Source: Rhynchonema sp. JSB1_4
Taxonomy: Eukaryota; Nematoda; Chromadorea; Monhysterida; Xyalidae
NCBI GenBank assembly: GCA_030248065.1
Contig: JASAMV010005446.1
Location: forward strand, 35,305 to 99,304
Length of the DNA: 64,000 nucleotides
Direction: 5' to 3'
The position numbers were made by a program, and so were the translations under genes. The notes under the pieces were generated by a model that was not told where the DNA came from, ran no database searches, and worked only from the letters and a program-made list of their open reading frames with translations. This document shows, piece after piece, positions 34,982 through 45,500 of the stretch (the stretch's first letter is position 1; each line of letters begins with the position of its first letter).

Positions 34982-36773
34982 ATGGTCATAACATGCCGTG
35001 ATACCTATTCATTGAGAGTACGAAACAATCAAAAGCTCAAAAACAACTTCGTCTGTTTGAAGAACCCCGACGAGAGTGTGACCTCACGACAACCACAAGA
35101 AAACACCTACAACTACTTCGTTAGAAACTTGGATGCATACCACCACGTGGGCAGCGCCGGCTACGGCATTGGGATAGTAACCTTGCCGAATGGTTAGCTT
35201 TAGATTTTCGAACTGTTGCCAGGGTTGAAAAATTACAACAAGAATAGATTGGCAACGTCGTTTAGCAAAGGCACACGAAACAAATAAACAGAATAGAATA
35301 AACTGAGACATAATTAAGAAGAGTTTCACACATAAAACCGAAACTTTTCGGCTCTGTAGGAATGTAAAGGCAATCTACACCAACACGAGCCCGATTTCGA
35401 AGGTGGTGTGTATTCAAAACGAATAGAAAGAGAAAATCATCATGCTCCACTTTGTATTCTTCAACGTGTAACATTTCCCAAATCAGCAGCCACGTGTGAA
35501 TGTTTCACTATTCTGCCAGCTGCGAAATCGGGCTCGTGTTGGCGTGGTTTGCCTTTATAGGCATACTGCTCACTATATCCAGGCAAAAACTCTGTTCCCC
35601 ATTGATTCACGACATTCGTACACCTCATCACCGGTCAAACCAAAGTGTATGCGCACAACCGCGTACTTTTGTTTCAAGAAAACGGCGCGGGCACACGCAA
35701 CGCAGGCAAAATCGTCCATATGATCCTGGAGCTCGACCCTCCGACAGGAACCACGACTTCGCTCGAAATTTCACTTGATTTCCAAACAGACGAGGTGTAT
35801 AAACACGCCTGGCGTACAGCGTGCCGATGCCTCATGTCGTCAGCTCACCGGGTTAGTTGGAGGCTCAGTATTTTCAATCACATGTTAGCAGATCCTGTCA
35901 GTTGAAAACTGACATGATGAAAATATGCTTTCAGTTTGTGCCGCCAATCGACAAGTCGCTGTTCATGAGAGCAGGCTATTTAACGGAGCGAGATGGAACG
36001 TTTTTGACTGGATCGTCGTACAGTCTTCAAAATTCACTGCTCGTACTGTCTATACTACTCGGCAAGAAAATTCCGCAAAAGCTATGCGTGACCGGTAAAC
36101 TCCTGGTTGACGGGACCGTTCCAGGCGTTAGTCAAGTTTGGTATTGCCGTTCTCCAAACTTTGGCTTACCTGAGTATGTTTCAAGCTGGGTTACTGCTCA
36201 TGCATGCTCGCAGCTCTTGGTTGAAACGAGTCATTTATTCCGGATGTGTTGTCTTCAGGTTGGGTTCGTAAAACTGAAGATGCTAACAGCTGCTGCAAAT
36301 CACTTCGAATGGCTTGTCGATCCGCTTGAAAATCATAACGAAGTGGACGGAATTCGAACGGCTTTAGCTGAGGTTAGTCTTTCAAACATGTATGTTTGTG
36401 CACTGTATTGACCACGCAACAAACGATAGTTGCATCCTAGATTAGCAGTGAAAGTTAGGCATGATTATACATAAATGATGCAAGCAGGAAATATTGGAAG
36501 TCCTAAAGAGCCCCTCAAGCTCGTGACAGACAGAATAGAACGAACGATCACATAGCGTTCGGACCATGACCTTTTAAACCGACATTCCAGAAAGGTGTCA
36601 AACGCCTCACGCCGGTCAAGAACATTTTTGAAGTGGTAGAGCCTGTGTTCCAACTGAAAGGGTACAGTCCATTTCCAATGTATCAAACTGGACACAAGAC
36701 CGAAAACAGTGATATCACGACTATTACCACGTTCAAACTCGATTCAACATCGCAAAACAAGACAAACTTGAAG
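34982..36773 (+). CDS. Lon-type (S16) peptidase domain protein, 3' end open
   Basis: Exons 34982-35192, 35646-35851, 35935-36126, 36259-36372 and 36591-36773 join in phase. The frame reads GYGIGIVTLPN, then ISLDFQTDEVYKHAW, then GTFLTGSSYSLQNSLLVLS, LCVTGKLLVDGTVPG, VGFVKLKMLTAA and VKRLTPVKNIFEVVEPVF. This follows the Lon protease domain in order: TGSSYS aligns with the GPSAG nucleophile loop, VTGKLLVDGTVPG with the TGEI...G.VLP strand, and VGFVKLK with GGLKEK, keeping a Ser and a Lys in the dyad positions. No ATPase domain is seen upstream. The last exon ends at a strong donor (AAG|GTAAGG), so coding continues downstream, perhaps into the USP exons. The acceptor of exon 2 (CAAAG) is unusual. 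Assignment by pattern, not by search. Confidence 0.6.
35365..35559. mobile_element. MITE family I, copy 1, in an intron of the Lon-like gene
   Basis: Inverted ends AAAGGCAATCTACACCAACA and GTTGGCGTGGTTTGCCTTT, with TA at the borders and internal CGAGCCCGATTTCG/CGAAATCGGGCTCG. A second copy is at about 48210-48401 and a decayed one at 26800-26945. Confidence 0.75.
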
Positions 36774-36979
36774 GTAAGGATGTGAGAAACTCTGAAATGT
36801 GCGAGTGAGTGTTTGATTGACACGCATGGTTTTGATCAGATGTTATTTGTAAAAAAATTAATCTAGCTTGCCCATAATGGTCATTAGTCAGTGCTATCTG
36901 TTCCCTTGGCCCAATTTTCGGCACGCTAATTTATTTGTCGGCGTGGTTATCGCTTATTTGAGGGCTATCTTTTAGTCGC

Positions 36980-37370
36980 TGCTTAGCGATGTGCTCCAGC
37001 CAGAGTAGGACCCATGGTCGGTGGTTAATAAAAAACTTCAGTAAAACTCCATTTTTTTAAAATTATTCCAGGCAAAAACTGCCCAAACCGACAAAAAATG
37101 AGCGCTGAAGCGAAAGATAGGGATTTTTTGTTTCATAATGTGTTCAAGGTGCATATATCGCACTGGTGGCACGAAAACACTCCTATCCAATGGTCAATGA
37201 GTACCAACCGTGGTCAGACACCCGCATACTTCCCCAGGTGGTGTCGGTGACTTGGTGGGGCTTTCCGATAGTTAGGACGGTAAATCTGGGTAAACGCATA
37301 GCGTATAATAGGTACGCGATCAACGAAAATGTGCTGCACAGAGCGTAAAATTAGTGTGAATATTACCGAC
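36980..37370. repeat. Family N arm-like repeat
   Basis: This stretch matches the left arm of the large foldback at 56500-56880 (shared AAAATGAGCGCT, CTATCCAATGGTC, GTACCAACC). It lies between the Lon-like and USP exons. A short fragment is also at 41068-41180. Confidence 0.6.
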
Positions 37371-37404
37371 AATAACTGCTGTTTGGGGCATTGATAAAAT
37401 GGGC

Positions 37405-38090
37405 TTGCGCAGGAAATTTTTTTTAGAATTTCGCGGGAGGGAAATTTGCCCGTCCCCGTTTCCCGGGAAATATTTTCGATAGTGGCATTTCCCCCGGTAA
37501 TAGTGCCTGAGAATTCCCGCGGGAAATCGGCAATTTCGCGCTTTTTCCCGTCCTTGGACCATTTCCCGCGCGGGAATTCCCGTCAGCAATTCCCGTGGAA
37601 GTTTCCGGGGAATTTTTAAACTCACAATTAGCGGATCACACACTAAACCGATCAATCAAGAAATTGACGTAATTAATGGCACGTGTGTGTAAATTGAGTA
37701 TTGAACGTGTCTTAGCATGAACGGGCTTGAATTATTGGTAAATACTGTCCTACAGTTCTTGTTCATTCTCCAAAAGGCAACTTCACCTTTAAGTGCCCTT
37801 CATTTGCATCATCAGTTTACATCAACAGGGAACACGAATTGTCATTCATTTTTAAGAACATCAGAGCAGCGCTTATAGAGGCCAGCTATCGTGTTAGTAA
37901 CGTCTCAAACTAAAATCTAGGGCGGGAAATTTGCGGGAAATATCTATTTTCCGCGGGAAATTTATATTTCCAGCGGGAAATTTAAAGGAAATTCCTATTT
38001 CACGCGGGAAATCTGCGGGAAATGGGCCTTTTTCCCACAATTTCCCGTCTATCAAAATTTAGAAAATCATTTCCCGCGACATTTCCCCAA
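37405..38090. mobile_element. Motif-array element M (GCGGGAAAT repeats)
   Basis: Two blocks (about 37405-37620 and 37915-38090) are crowded with TTTCCCGCGGGAAAT-type motifs in both orientations around a unique centre. The design matches elements 1, 2 and R. Exact ends and target duplication are not clear. Confidence 0.5.
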
Positions 38091-38140
38091 TTATTGTGGT
38101 ACACAGCTGCCCTCTTATCGAGCATGCGTTATTTCTGCAG

Positions 38141-40816
38141 CACAAACCATTGAACAATACCGCGAAATCACCGTCGTCAATCACCCACACCGATCACAAT
38201 CCGGATGTCACATTAAACGAGTTGCAAGGCGACGACCTTTGGGTGGTCGAGCATGTCAAACCATGGGGGGTTGGTGGTTTTTCAGTCATGATCAGCATCT
38301 CAATCTGGCGCTTGAATACAGAACAAAAATGGGACAGGCTGTGCTGTAGTCGCTTGAATAAGTGGGGAAAGGTTTTACGTCTAGCTTGGCGCTGGCTTTA
38401 AGTGAAGCTCTGGGTTATAAATCCTCGAGGTTCTTAGATTTCACTCTAATTCAAGAGTTCATTTCTTTAAATAACGCATAGCGCGTGCAATTATGCTATC
38501 GAATCAGTGGTAGAGCACATACATTTGCTTCAGATTTGCAAATCCGACCGGGTCCTGGTGTTGGTTTAACACGGCTGTAACCGTATTGCTGCAATGTCCC
38601 GGGCTACGAGACAAGCTTGCGAAATTAAACATGAAGGATCTGTCAAAATCACCAGTCACGCGGTTATGTCCATGACTCTTAAAAAATCACATCACAAATT
38701 TGTTCAAAACTCTCATCGCTCCACCTGTCACGTCACATAAATTTTCAGTGCCTTGAAAATCCTGTGTCACCATTTTTGTGACTCGCCGAATCACCCTATC
38801 AAATCGGCGGCCCAGTCGTTGTTGGCGCACTGCATGGAGGCGCACTCGCAACAGCCACAAATGATAATAACCCGGCGGTCGGTGGACACAATTATCACGT
38901 GAGTGCTTGAACTTATTGGCAACAGTCGTGCCTTAGCAACATGTTCCAAATGGTATAATGCCTTGACAAAGAATCCTACATCCGGTTAAAAACAGCGGTG
39001 TTTACAAAAATAATTTTTTGTTCCTGCATCACCACCACTGCGGAAAGACACGTATGTATAGTGTTTCCTTTTTATGCAAGTCAAAGGAAACAAGCTATCC
39101 CACGTCATAACTCAACTCCAGTTTCAGAAACCAATGAAAGAGATTAAGAATGTGTCCTTGTTAATCCAAGCACGACACTCAGCATCAAACATGGTGAAAT
39201 GTTTCATTGACATGCTGGCAGCGCACACGCACAAAGCTCACAGCGAGCATGTGAAACATTGTTGTTGTTAGATTCCACAGGCAAACTTTGACACGTTTTT
39301 GCCAGCTGCCTGATTGAATCGAAATTGTAATCTCGACCTCAACTAGAAGTTCAGTTATAACACGGGCCCGCGCGTTTCCTTGGACCAAGAAAAACAGAAA
39401 ACACTATACATATGTACATACAGTATATTCAAATAACGACGAGCAAAGCGGATCAACAAAGCAGATGTTGCAAGTTCTAATGGACCATTGGCTGCGTTGT
39501 GGCAAGTTGAACACATTGCAGGATTTATCGGAAAGCCTGACTTCTATGTTCGATTTGGTGCAAAGTGAGGGAGTGGTACAGGACGTCGACGCTGACGCAT
39601 GTGGAATGTGCTCCGTGGAGCGCAGTTGCACTGTCTGCGGAGCGTCCTTCCCCTGCACCAATGTGGACGTAGCGCGCGTCGGGGATCCGTTATCCCTAGC
39701 AATTTCGTCGGCCCAAATAACTGATCCCCAATCAAATTCTACGTCTCGTCCTGTTGTGTCGACAGAAATCGATAAAATCTCCAAGACCCAGAAAGACACA
39801 CGCGACATTTTCTGCACGTGCACTGGACAGCAGAGTATGACCTACACTGACCGAAAACTGTTTGAACAGGACACGCGGTTTGTTTACATTACACCTTCAG
39901 TGCACAAGGGTTTTAGTTTCAAAGCCCGGTGTGTGGGGGACCAAAAATTAGGTATACGAGACCAAGAATGATGCACAGGACATCCTGAAAAGTGACCTCA
40001 ATTGGACAAACATTGGTATGCCAGTGGTTTTCGGACAAAACTTTGTACTCTAGCATTATTATGCTGTACAAACCCGTGCCGGAGGCACGAGTTAGCGCCG
40101 AATTTTTGTTATAACATGAGCCATGCAGCGCCAAAATCAAACTGAGTGATCGGTCCGGTCCGGTCTTGCGATGATCACGTGATTTGCTGCATTAAGGATT
40201 TGAAGAAATTTAGTAATGCTTCTAAGTGCTACCAGCTCAAAAATTGTTCCAAAACCCAGGCCTAAAATGAACAATTTGTGATTTCGCCCGAATGTTACCT
40301 GGATTTACAATATAATACATTTTAATGCAATCGACCTTCTCAGATGTGTGATGATCCACGTCGACCGATATCCGTTGCCCGGCCCAGGTGGACCGGTCGA
40401 GATCAGTGATTCAATTCAGCTGATTGTCCATTGCAAGACGGGTCCGGCACCAAAGAAGTTCAACCTGAACGCGATCGGATCATTTGAAAGCAAGCAGATT
40501 TTACTCTTTATTTACTCCTCTCTTATATGTGTGTTTCTTGTAAAAGCATTTTTTCAAACCCAACATGAACATGCCAACAAGAACAGGTCACTGAGCTCAT
40601 ATGATATCAACAGCTCGTCGCGCCCGTTTGCACAATGTTTGTTGCGACATTGCAGGGCCCAACCACTACACATCATACACACTAGCCGATGAATCCGGCT
40701 ATTGGTACCACTCTGATGACCGCAATGTGCAACAAATCACCGAATCACAAATGCAGCAAGACGCCTCGCTAAACGCTAACATCTTGATGTATATATTGGA
40801 TCCGAATTCCACATAA
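38141..40816 (+). CDS. Divergent USP-type (C19) deubiquitinase
   Basis: Likely exons are 38141-38269, 38534-38641, 38749-38898, 39449-39928, 40344 to about 40510 and 40656-40816. The Cys box reads NPTGSWCWFNTAVTVLLQ, comparable to the GNTCYMNxxLQ motif of USP enzymes with the catalytic Cys kept. A Cys-rich stretch CGMCSVERSCTVCG (near 39600) resembles the zinc finger of the fingers subdomain. CVMIHVDRYP matches the LxIHLKRF strand, and the last exon has PNHYTSY, the His box, followed by YWYHSDDRNVQQI and ANILMYIL. USPs remove ubiquitin from proteins. The phase between 38269 and 38534 does not fit with the strong CAG acceptor; an acceptor at 38517 would fit. No start codon is assigned, so it may continue the Lon-like gene. 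Confidence 0.7.
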
Positions 40817-41067
40817 AATCCATTAATGCACAGTCTGCTCTCAAAATTTGGCAATCAAACTGAGCGGTGTACCGTTGGCTCTTGCACATACTATTTAGCC
40901 TGTTCTTCCAAAGGTGTTTTTATTTTTTTGAATGATGAAAGTTTCAATCTCGAGTTACAGTGATGACACTACAAGGACTTACATTTATTATGTTTAGCGA
41001 TTGGCCAATGTGAAAAAGTAGAAAGTTTTTGTTCCAAATAAAATACTTGTGAAAAATTGGATTCAGA
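40817..41067. other. Downstream of the USP gene
   Basis: No exon is recognised; likely 3' flank of the deubiquitinase gene. Confidence 0.35.
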
Positions 41068-41189
41068 CTGTACCTATGGGCAGTGGTTCTATTTATTTTT
41101 TTCAGCCAAAAACTGCCCAAGACGACCAAAAATGAGCACTGAAGCGAGTTGCATTTTGTTCCATAATGTGTTGTCTCACTCATCATTTT

Positions 41190-41330
41190 CTGGCAACGCC
41201 AATACCCATTGCAGATCAATTTTTGGCTTCTTCTTGTTGGTACCGTTGGTCGCACTACTCGGTGGCGAGGTGGATAGTCGAAAGCCCGTGGTGATCGCTG
41301 ATGAACGACAAACGGGCATGAAACATTATT
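41190..41330 (+). pseudogene. Stray copy of one ABCA transporter exon
   Basis: The sequence parallels 19940-20080 of the ABCA gene, including the 3' end of the preceding intron (CATTGCAG), the exon start ATCAAT and the frame reading [13 protein letters not shown]. It therefore came from genomic DNA and not from an mRNA. The protein sequence diverges moderately and ends at an ATT microsatellite. No neighbouring ABCA exon accompanies it; a family N fragment lies just upstream. Confidence 0.8.
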
Positions 41331-42446
41331 ATTATTATTCTGCTGGCAAATCGGAAGTTCATTTATAGGTGTGGTCAAATGACCCGAACGGCCTGCACTA
41401 ACAATTTCAGCCGCTCAAATAATATCACATACTGTATCACTAGAATGTTCATATCACCGAAATTAAAGCATTGAGCGGCTGCTTCATTGATTTCCGTTCC
41501 CAGAAGGTGACGATCACATTTCGTGTCCAGTGGACCTGCGCTCAATCCACTGGGTTGTAGTTAGGCGATCATCGGTGAGCACGGTTGGGTTGAGACGTGC
41601 AGAAACCCTTCTTTATTTACTTCTGATTCCGGGTTCATTATCTGTTGTTTTCGTTTCACAATCGCTTGCGTTTCACTCAACCTACAAAGTTGAGCTGAAG
41701 CATTTTCGGTTTATGGCGCTGACCGCTGGCGCTTTTGTCATTGGGTGATATTTTCAAAACGGTGTAAAGGTCAGTAGGGTGTAAAGGTCGGTGGAAGGTC
41801 GGTGTGAGAAAGCTAGGCGTAAGCTTCAAACAGTGCACGCTGAACCAGCAGCAGACGCGCGTTTCTAAACGAAAGGTCAACTTTGACAGTCTGCTGTGCA
41901 AGTGTAAATCGTTTGTTTGCAATATTGTTTGTTTAGGCTAGTTGCACAAGCGTTTTTAAACGAAATATATGAATTTCGTAACCTTTTATGGAGCCGTTTT
42001 GATTTCGCGCTGCGATCAGTTATTAGCGGCATCAATTTTTTTGGCACCGCCGTCAATGAATGTTTATTTTCTCAATAGCCTTACGGCGGAATGTCAGGCA
42101 ACTTAAAAATATTCCTTTAAAACTTTTCTGCAACCAGCTTAAAAGAACTAGATTGCAAACAAACGATTTACAGTACCGGGTGCAATTCTAGGCTGAAAGT
42201 TGAAGTAGCGTGCACGCGCGTTCGAAACAGTGCAAAGTATAGGGAAAAGTCGAAGTAACTTCGCGTGCACGCGGAGTATTGCGCGTGCGCTGGCGTGCGC
42301 TGCCTATGTTTAACACTAGGAAGTCGCGTGCACGCGACTTCAACTTTCAGCCTAGAATTGCACCCGGAACTCTACATTAGCACAGCAGACTGTCAGAGTT
42401 GACCATTCGTTTAGAAACGCGCGTCTGCTGCTTGCTCCAGCGTGCA

Positions 42447-42779
42447 ATGTTTCAAGCTTATGATAAAACCAATGACTTCGATTTTTGGATAAGCAAATAC
42501 TTTGATGCTGATTCCTGCGTACATTCAAGATTACTCAAAGGCATGATTATCGGACAATGTATTAGGTTCAATCGAATACTTAACAAAAAAGAACAATGGA
42601 TAGCCGCAGTTAAACAATTGAGCAAAAAATTAATGGACAGAAATCATAATAAAACTACTATAACTAACATCATAATTGAATACCTCGGAAGGTATAAAAA
42701 ACAACTTTACAGATACAAACTTTTCAATAAAAAGCAAATACATAAACAAATAATACAGCCACTCATCAGGCAATTGTAA
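42447..42779 (+). pseudogene. Penelope/RT C-terminal-like fragment
   Basis: A 110-codon frame is A/T-rich unlike nearby sequence. Its core, SRLLKGMIIGQCIRFNRI followed by a helical stretch ending with ITNIIIEYLGRY, resembles the helical region that follows the reverse-transcriptase palm in Penelope-like and some other retroelements (pattern K-G-I-G-x-x-I-R-x-x-R-I). No catalytic YxDD motif is upstream, so it is a 5'-truncated remnant. The call rests on a short pattern. Confidence 0.4.
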
Positions 42780-43433
42780 CTGGGGAACAAAGACAACCAA
42801 ATACCAGACCTTTCCCCAGTTATGTTTCACAAAACCTACATGTATACCCTTTGTCAATAAATTGACTGGCCTTCATCCATACCACTGTTCCTATGCATAA
42901 CCAGTACAAGTTACTGCCTGCTTAGAGAGGGTGGAGGATCAACAACCTGAGAAAACAATTTTTGGAAAGGTGCCCAAGCACCAAAGATACACAGTGCAAA
43001 ATATCTGTGGCGGTTAATCCTCTATATTTTGATTGGTTGAATGTTGGGCATAATGTACTGTTTCAATTGATGTCTCTTCCATATATTGATTGGCTAGTCA
43101 CTGCTCACTACACTATATTTGAATTTATACCAATCCAGGGATTGGTTACAACTAGGATTATCCAATGTTCTTACGCAATAAATAGACAAGCTATCTACAG
43201 CGCACATATAAAGGGAGCAAAATTACACAAATATCCATAGAAAATTCTTTTGCCTTTTACGTGTAGTTCGACCATACCCTGTGTTGTGACGTTTTCAACC
43301 AACAACAAACGCCGACACGCGGTCTGTGTGTCTTTTCCTTCCTTTTCCTCTTTCTTTTTTCCAAAAAATTTTTTTTCTTTTCAAATTTCATACTTCTTCT
43401 ACAAGAATAGGGAGGGCGCAATGCATCTCATGA

Positions 43434-43489
43434 CTGATGAGGACCCGGATGCATTGTGACACATATAGTCTCCTGAGAGGGTCCGAAAC
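43434..43489 (+). ncRNA. Hammerhead-ribozyme-like core
   Basis: CTGATGA (43434-43440) is followed directly by GGACCC, a 32-nt loop, GGGTCC (43479-43484) and GAAAC (43485-43489): the two invariant strands of a hammerhead separated by a perfect 6-bp helix II. A GTC within the loop (ATATAGTC) pairs with ACTATAT after GAAA, but the strand order around it is not canonical, so activity is doubtful. Hammerheads are known companions of Penelope-like elements. Confidence 0.4.
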
Positions 43490-43655
43490 TATATATGCAG
43501 CTTTAGACTAATCTATTATTATAAAATTGCTAACATCTATAAAAAACTAAATAAAACACTGCTATACACTCCTTTTACACCGAACTTTCTCACGCCGAGC
43601 TGGCTACCAACCTTTACACCCAACTGACCTTTACACCGTTTCAAAAATATCACCC

Positions 43656-45320
43656 ATTGACAAGGCCCAGGGCGCCATTCAGGGTTGGATTAAAAAAAGT
43701 TGGCCACTTTTTTATTTTAAAATGTAAGTCCACTTTTATCAACATTTTTTCACTTTTTTTCGTTATTTTCGTCCTTTTTTAAGGTAACACTGTGTTGCCA
43801 GACGAACCCAAAACACCAAGCATGTTTTACCACGCAGGCGGTCTCAACAAATTCGCTCATGCGTTTTTATTCTTCTGTTTCTGATAAATTGTATCATTTT
43901 GTCACAGTTCATACATTATTATTCATAAACACCTATATGAAAATATAGGGCCTGTTTGCGTCATCGTCAACCAATAATAAGTCACGAGCCAGAAATGAAC
44001 GTGATTAAATTTAGTTTACAAATGTTTTATGGATTTTCTTGTTTTCAGCTTGTTTACCTTATTCAGCAAATTCTGACTGTGGAGTTTTTTGCACTCCGAC
44101 TCAAGGAGCAGCAAAGACAAGCTCGAAAGCAGCGTCTAGTACAGTTATTGTACGGAATCCGCGCAGTTGTTGGTTCCAAATAAGAAAATGGGAAAAGAAG
44201 AAACAAAGAATGAATATATAACATCTTGGGTTACCAACATTTCGGGCCTCAATCTTTGGCTTGGCAGCAGATGAGTCAAAACATAACATGTAATACATTC
44301 GTAACGACAGTGGATCACGAAGCGGGCGCTGGGGCAACGGATTTTTGAGTAGCGAAGCATTATTCAGGTGATGAGACCATTGGGGGATGCGAGTTTTTGG
44401 ACACGTACTGCCCTCAGACTAACCCTGTAATACATGTATCGGGGCATGCGCGGTAGCGCATGTCTCATATGGTTGTTCGGAGTTAGTGCCGGCAGCAAAA
44501 ATTTTCATTGGCCAATAATTCCACAACAAAGCACCGATGGTTTCAATATTTAAGCACAAGGTGCCTTGGGCCACCCTACATCTGCATTCAAAATTTGACG
44601 TTGATCGGTACCGGCGTCGTGGAGTTACGGTACCCAACGCCTCTCAAAAAGTGCAAAAACGTTCTTCTTCTTCTTTCTTTCTTTCTTTCTTTCTTTTTTT
44701 TCCGGCAAAATGTTCGTTCAAAACTCAGGGATACATCGGACGAGAAATCTGCCGCGGCACCGGGGGTTTTGAAGGTCGAGAAACTCGGTGGTGACATTGG
44801 TTTTTGGATCCAGTGCTTTTCGGAGCCAGAACCGGAACTGGAACCGGAACTCAGTAGCGTATCGCTTTTTAACTCACTTTTCAAGTGGAATGCAATGCCC
44901 TTTTCTGACTCCTGTTCATTTTTTGGCAAATAAGCTTTTCTTCTGTTTCGGTGATGTTTTTAGTCGCCTTTTGCCCCTGTGTGTAGTCACAGATATCTTT
45001 TTACTTTGGGGAGTAAACAATCTTGTATAGGTGTTTTATATGCGACCAGCATGATACTGAGAACCATATCCTGATTCTTGCCGCGCGACAGCAGGCATTT
45101 TTCTTCTTGTATATCTATGGTAGCTTCGCTTCAAAGTTGATTTGTGATCCTTTTTACATAGTTGAGCGCAAGTGTTAAGGTAATGGGACCAACCCTGGTA
45201 TCGTAAATTTTCGTATCAGTCTGTGCATTACTGGGTAAAGGGTTGGTTTCGGTAGCTCAGCGATTACTGTAGTATTGGGGGGGTGCTTCGAGCCTCCGTA
45301 GCCCCGAAAAATTACACAAC
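43656..45320. other. Intergenic with decayed repeats
   Basis: 44035-44130 is an inverted match to 23975-24070. 44663-44700 is a (TTTC)n/CT-rich tract. I see no exon chain. A small tRNA-like fold at 45247-45309 is discussed among the findings. Confidence 0.4.
44663..44700. repeat. CT-rich microsatellite
   Basis: Repeated TTCTTC and TTTC units. Confidence 0.75.
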
Positions 45321-45500
45321 TATACTCTGGCAATTCTTTTGGGAGAAACTTTTCAACCGCGTTGCCTGATCCGTAAAGCGCATTATGCGTGCACTGGCTA
45401 CAGAAGTCACGTGACCGCTATAGCCAGTGCACGCATCATGCGCTTTACGGATCAGGCAACGCGATTGAAAAGTTTCTCCCAAAAGAATTGTCGGAGTATA
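45321..45500. mobile_element. Palindromic MITE family K
   Basis: A 180-bp near-perfect palindrome: the arms run from TATACTCTGGCAATTCTTTT to its inverse, with about 80 bp per arm and a 15-bp loop. Arms differ at only a few positions, so it is young or under recent conversion. TATA at both borders fits a TA target. Confidence 0.85.

Larger units (their letters stand above)
41743..43655. mobile_element. Family C long element (1.9 kb) with nested inserts
   Basis: The ends GGGTGATATTTTCAAAACGG and inverse AAAATATCACCC match the 226-bp family C MITEs, and ATT flanks both sides (41740-41742, 43656-43658). Inside are two nested inverted-repeat pairs: about 41828-41900 against 42375-42460 (CGCGCGTTTCTAAACGAA) and 42175-42230 against 42320-42366 (GGGTGCAATTCTAGGCTG). 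An A/T-richer stretch from 42447 to about 43500 carries an RT-like fragment and a hammerhead-like core. Confidence 0.78.

Noticed and set aside
38508..38560. tRNA D-arm-like string (CAGTGGTAGAGCA) suggesting a tRNA-Cys
   Set aside because: No T-loop or acceptor stem follows, and the sequence runs into the USP Cys-box exon.
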